Source: Chloroflexota bacterium (GTDB taxonomy: Bacteria > Chloroflexota > Anaerolineae > Aggregatilineales > Phototrophicaceae). From it: DNA of 62,451 bases. The DNA lies in the NCBI GenBank assembly GCA_028873975.1, contig JAPPMO010000023.1, positions 1-62,451 of the forward strand, written 5' to 3'. This document shows, piece after piece, positions 59,574-62,451 of the stretch. Within the stretch, counting starts at the first letter, position 1; every line of letters starts with the position of its first letter. A program made the translations under genes and the position numbers. The notes beneath the pieces were generated by a model, which did not search any database, was not told the origin of the DNA, and was given only the letters and a program-made list of their open reading frames with translations.

Positions 59574-60518
59574 ATGTCCGTCTTATCATTCGGTGAACTG
59601 CTGATCGACTTCGTCGCGCTGGAAATGGGCGTTACCGTCGGCGAGGCCTCCGGTTTCATCAAAGCGCCGGGCGGGGCCCCAGCCAATGTTGCCGCCGCCG
59701 TCGCCCGCCTGGGCTACAAGAGCGCATTCATGGGACAGGTCGGCGACGATCCCTTCGGCCGGCATCTTGCGGGCGTGCTCGCCAGCGAAGGCGTTGATAT
59801 CGAGGGCTTGACTTTTTCGGGTGAGGCGCGCACCGCCCTGGCTTTTGTCTCCAATACAGCCGATGGCGACCGCAGCTTCATGTTCTATCGTCATCCCTCC
59901 GCAGACATGCTCATGCGGCCCGTCGATGTCAAAACATCTGTCATCGACGGGCACGACGTTTTTCATTACGGCAGCATCACGTTGATCCATGAACCGGCGA
60001 AATCCGCCCTGTTGATGGCGCTTGATCATGCTGTCGCGGCGGGCAAGTTCATCTCCTACGATCCCAACCTGCGCCTGCCGCTTTGGGAGAGCGAGGCGGC
60101 TGCAAAAGCCGGCATGATCGCCGGACTGGACTACGCCAATCTGCTCAAAATCAGCCACGAGGAACTGCTGTTCCTGACCGGCGGCGATACAATTGCGCCC
60201 TTATGGCGCGAGCGCATGGAACTGATCTGCGTCACTTACGGACCCGGCGGCGCCCTTATCCACCTGCGCGATGGCGGGACGATCAAGCGCGATGGCTATG
60301 CTGTGAACGCCCGCGACACTACCGGCGCCGGCGACGCTTTTGTGGCGGCCATGTTGATCGGCATCCTGGACCATGGCGAAGCCTACGCCGCGCGTCTGCC
60401 GGAGATTCTCGATTTCGCCAACGCCGTGGGCGCGCTGACCTGCTTGAAAGAAGGCGCGATTCCGTCGCTGCCGAGCATGGCTGAGGCGCGGGCGTTTATG
60501 GCTGAGGCGACGGGCTGA
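59574..60518 (+). CDS. PfkB family carbohydrate kinase (fructokinase-like)
   Basis: 314 residues from the ATG at 59574, with AGGAAGGA just upstream; a frame to 59433 lies in a repeat and is rejected. APGGAPANVAAAVARLG is the N-terminal PfkB signature, and DTTGAGDAFVAAML supplies the anion hole and catalytic Asp. It phosphorylates a sugar such as fructose, 2-keto-3-deoxygluconate or ribose at the expense of ATP. It might act on the keto-deoxy acid made by the fuconate dehydratase-like enzyme, but the genes are 58 kb apart. Convergent with the HNH nuclease gene. Confidence 0.92.
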   Translation: MSVLSFGELLIDFVALEMGVTVGEASGFIKAPGGAPANVAAAVARLGYKSAFMGQVGDDPFGRHLAGVLASEGVDIEGLTFSGEARTALAFVSNTADGDRSFMFYRHPSADMLMRPVDVKTSVIDGHDVFHYGSITLIHEPAKSALLMALDHAVAAGKFISYDPNLRLPLWESEAAAKAGMIAGLDYANLLKISHEELLFLTGGDTIAPLWRERMELICVTYGPGGALIHLRDGGTIKRDGYAVNARDTTGAGDAFVAAMLIGILDHGEAYAARLPEILDFANAVGALTCLKEGAIPSLPSMAEARAFMAEATG

Positions 60519-60533
60519 TCTCTAGTCGCAGCT

Positions 60534-61595
60534 TTATTCACAGACAATGCCATCGTTATCGCGGTCATTCATGTATTGGTAAGCGGGATGTCCCCGGCTT
60601 ACCGGCGCGATACCGTGACCTCGCGCCTCGGCGCAAGTAATCCTGCCATTTCCGTTATCGTCGTACAGCGCCAAGGCGTTCGTTGGCGCGGGAGCTTGTT
60701 GCGCCGGCTGTTGCTGCGTTTGCGTCGAACCCGGCGATGTCTGTCGCGCGGCGGGTTGAGAAACGGGCTGGCTGGGACGATTGCTTACCGGCTTCGTCCC
60801 GCTAACCCTTTGTGTTTTGGCGATCCAACCGCCGCTGATATTCAGCCAGCAATAAGAAGCGCCTTGCGCTGAGCCCAAGACAGCGTAAGCACCCGGTTGC
60901 GCCAAGCCGACTTTCTCGCTATTGAGGGACGCTCCAGACCGGATATTCATCGCGCCAGTCACATAGGCGGTATCGTACAAGAAGCAGCCTTCGCTTGGCG
61001 AAGAGGCTGTTAAGTTGTTCGCGGGGGATATTCCAGCGTAACAGTTCAGCGTATCGGCAAGGTTTGGCGATTGACATTCCTCGCGGGGGTTGCAGCGCGT
61101 CAAGAGACGGCTTGCGGACGTCGCTTCATCGTTATCCATCGACAGACCGTATTTCGCTTTGACAGTCACAACGGTCTGCGCGAACCAGCACACGTTTTCA
61201 GTTGGCGTCCATTCCGCCAAGTCCTTGCCGCTTTTCTGGTGGCGGTTGAGGCTGGGGCTAGCGAGCGTCAGATTTTGCAAATCCTGCGCGAATCGCCGTC
61301 TGGTGGAAACAGTCGCCGCGCACAATCCGCTATCGTGCGCTTCGGAAACAGCGACGAGGTGTTCAATGTCCGTTTCCGATCTACTGGAGAAGACTTCCCC
61401 GGTGTAGGGGCTGATAATCTTGCCATCCAGGTTTTCCGCGATGATCCGCAGCTCGATGCTCTGCGGATAGGAGTAATCGCTTCGGTTGTAAGCTGAACAG
61501 CGGTATTCGGGCGCGATCGTGATTTGGGCTGATGCGGATATTGTCATCACCAGCGCCATTGCCGCCGCAAGCGTAAATCTCCAAGCAGCCGTCAT
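60534..61595 (-). CDS. Secreted HNH nuclease with SH3b and Excalibur domains
   Basis: 353 residues from the ATG at 61595, preceded by GGAGGACGAA. A signal peptide (AAAMALVMTISASAQ) is followed by an HNH fold of the GmrSD C-terminal/DUF1524 type: DIEHLVAVSEAHDSG (H79), DLQNLTLASPSLNRHQKS and WFAQTVVTVKAKYGLS. An SH3b domain at about 205-255 and a Pro/Gln-rich linker lead to a C-terminal Excalibur calcium-binding motif, DRDNDGIVCE, ending the protein. Predicted to act outside the cell, perhaps as a nutritional or competitive nuclease bound to the surface. Confidence 0.85.
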   Translation of the reverse strand: MTAAWRFTLAAAMALVMTISASAQITIAPEYRCSAYNRSDYSYPQSIELRIIAENLDGKIISPYTGEVFSSRSETDIEHLVAVSEAHDSGLCAATVSTRRRFAQDLQNLTLASPSLNRHQKSGKDLAEWTPTENVCWFAQTVVTVKAKYGLSMDNDEATSASRLLTRCNPREECQSPNLADTLNCYAGISPANNLTASSPSEGCFLYDTAYVTGAMNIRSGASLNSEKVGLAQPGAYAVLGSAQGASYCWLNISGGWIAKTQRVSGTKPVSNRPSQPVSQPAARQTSPGSTQTQQQPAQQAPAPTNALALYDDNGNGRITCAEARGHGIAPVSRGHPAYQYMNDRDNDGIVCE

Positions 61596-61932
61596 TTCGT
61601 CCTCCAAATGGAGACAGAGTGCGGCTGCTGCCCAGAGCTTGGATGACCACGTTATTCGATTAAATTGCGCTGCGACTACTAGGAAGGGCTAGCATGGCGC
61701 CTTTAGGCCGGCATAAAGTCCAAACCATGTCCGATGAATATTTGAATAGGGTATACTGGAAGCGAAAACCAGCTCGGTTTTCAATTTAGCGCGTTTCCTG
61801 TGGCAGGTTGGCAGCCAACCAAGAACCTGCCGCGGGAAACCCTAAAGACAAATAGTCATGAAATATGCCTTTCATCGCTTACGAAAAGATTATCATATTA
61901 TCGATTGTATGCAAGCGTTCGGGAAGCGGCGT

Positions 61933-61980
61933 CAGGGCAATCGCATCAAATTATTTTTTCATCACAGCCCCTCGGCGGCA
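61933..61980 (-). repeat. Inverted family B repeat
   Basis: CAGGGCAATCGCATCAAATT followed by ATTTTTTC is the exact reverse complement of 58456-58483, with similarity continuing through CCCCTCGGCGG. Confidence 0.75.
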
Positions 61981-62187
61981 ATTGCCGGGGGAAAAGTTTT
62001 TTCGGCAATCTGGCAATCTGGCCATTTGGGTGGGGGATTCAAATGTTAAGGCGCTGTGATCAGGGTAGCGGGATGGGGAAGGGAAATGGCGACTATATGT
62101 TCACGTTTTCTGATTTGCCACAGAAATAGAACCAAGTAAGTAATGCAAATTTTCAAAAAAGTAACGAATTGTAGCCGCTCGGCGGCA

Positions 62188-62267
62188 GCGAAAAGGTCAC
62201 GAGAATGACCCGCTCGCGCAAAATCGCAAGCGTGCTCGTTGCATAAGCGACGCGCTATACGTAAACA
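62188..62267 (-). repeat. Inverted 80-bp family C repeat
   Basis: The reverse complement starts TGTTTACGTATAGCGCGTCG and aligns without gaps at 68/80 positions with 59444-59523. Confidence 0.75.
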
Positions 62268-62329
62268 TGTTGGAATTGCTTCAGTAAGTGCAAGTAAGTC
62301 ATGCAAATTTTGCTAAGGCAACGATCTGT

Positions 62330-62425
62330 AGGGGCGACAGGCGGGCAGTGTCTACGCGCCCTACCATGTCGCCCGAAACCACAAGCGTTGCGACAACGGG
62401 CGACCAGATTGGTCGCCCCTACAAG
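62330..62425. repeat. Inverted repeat with GTAGGGGCGAC ends
   Basis: GTAGGGGCGAC on the left and GGTCGCCCCTAC on the right form near-perfect ends. A smaller hairpin GGGCGACC-AGATT-GGTCGCCC lies within, the same stem as the terminator at 13457. Confidence 0.55.
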
Positions 62426-62451
62426 GCTTGTCCGCTACTAACATATAAGAG

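Larger units (their letters stand above)
61596..62451. other. Repeat-rich intergenic end of window
   Basis: No gene is supported. Contents in order: an inverted family B copy (61933-61980); a TAAGTAATGCAAATTTT stretch (62137-62153) similar to those at 62302 and 39500; an inverted family C copy (62188-62267); and a 100-bp G+C-rich inverted repeat (62330-62425). Several short open frames consist of these repeats. Confidence 0.6.

Overview
The window reads as one stretch of a G+C-rich, gene-dense bacterial chromosome. The best guess is a member of the Chloroflexota (Anaerolineae-like). This is inferred from acidic TPR proteins studded with Trp-Leu motifs, an F420-type luciferase-like oxidoreductase, several sugar ABC systems with no local ATPase, and many dispersed intergenic repeats; no rRNA, tRNA or marker gene proves it. 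I saw no CRISPR array, phage module or complete insertion sequence.

Left part (1-11,300): sugar catabolism and uptake. A fuconate-dehydratase-like enolase-superfamily enzyme is followed by a minus-strand operon (binding protein, two permeases, nucleoside hydrolase). Facing it is a plus-strand operon (binding protein, two permeases), then an amidase. Both binding-protein genes are followed by strong hairpins before the permease genes. 11,300-21,000: an exported vanadium-haloperoxidase/PAP2-like protein with a C-terminal SH3b domain, a GH3 beta-N-acetylhexosaminidase, threonine synthase, an M81 (MlrC) peptidase, a membrane-anchored beta-propeller protein and a LysM-M23 murein peptidase.

21,000-38,500 is mosaic. 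An A+T-richer two-gene membrane module of unknown function (21,184-24,742) is followed by a HEAT-repeat protein, a multi-spanning GT-C-like membrane protein, an ABC-2 permease, a translationally coupled small-protein/retropepsin pair, MutY, two acidic WL-motif TPR proteins, and an A+T-rich single-polypeptide methyltransferase fused to a PstI/BsuBI-type endonuclease. 38,600-51,000 is mostly housekeeping: SurE, an M42 aminopeptidase, asparagine synthase, GatA, CoaE and a GT2 glycosyltransferase, mixed with small coiled-coil membrane proteins.

51,000-62,451: an FtsX-type permease, DinB and phospholipase-C-like proteins, an orphan MalG-type permease abutting an N-terminally truncated Gfo/Idh/MocA oxidoreductase (a probable deletion scar), a second, intact oxidoreductase, a methyltransferase, a PfkB sugar kinase, and a secreted HNH nuclease with SH3b and Excalibur domains.

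The gaps are seeded with at least four dispersed repeat families: (A) MITE-like elements of about 205 bp with 27-bp terminal inverted repeats, two complete and several partial; (B) elements containing a CTCTGTG-type run and ending in TTTGATGCGATTGCCCTG; (C) an 80-bp palindromic element with a TTTACGTAAA core; (D) C-rich/G-rich palindromes. Several of them create spurious N-terminal extensions of neighbouring genes; I corrected starts accordingly where a ribosome-binding site supported it.
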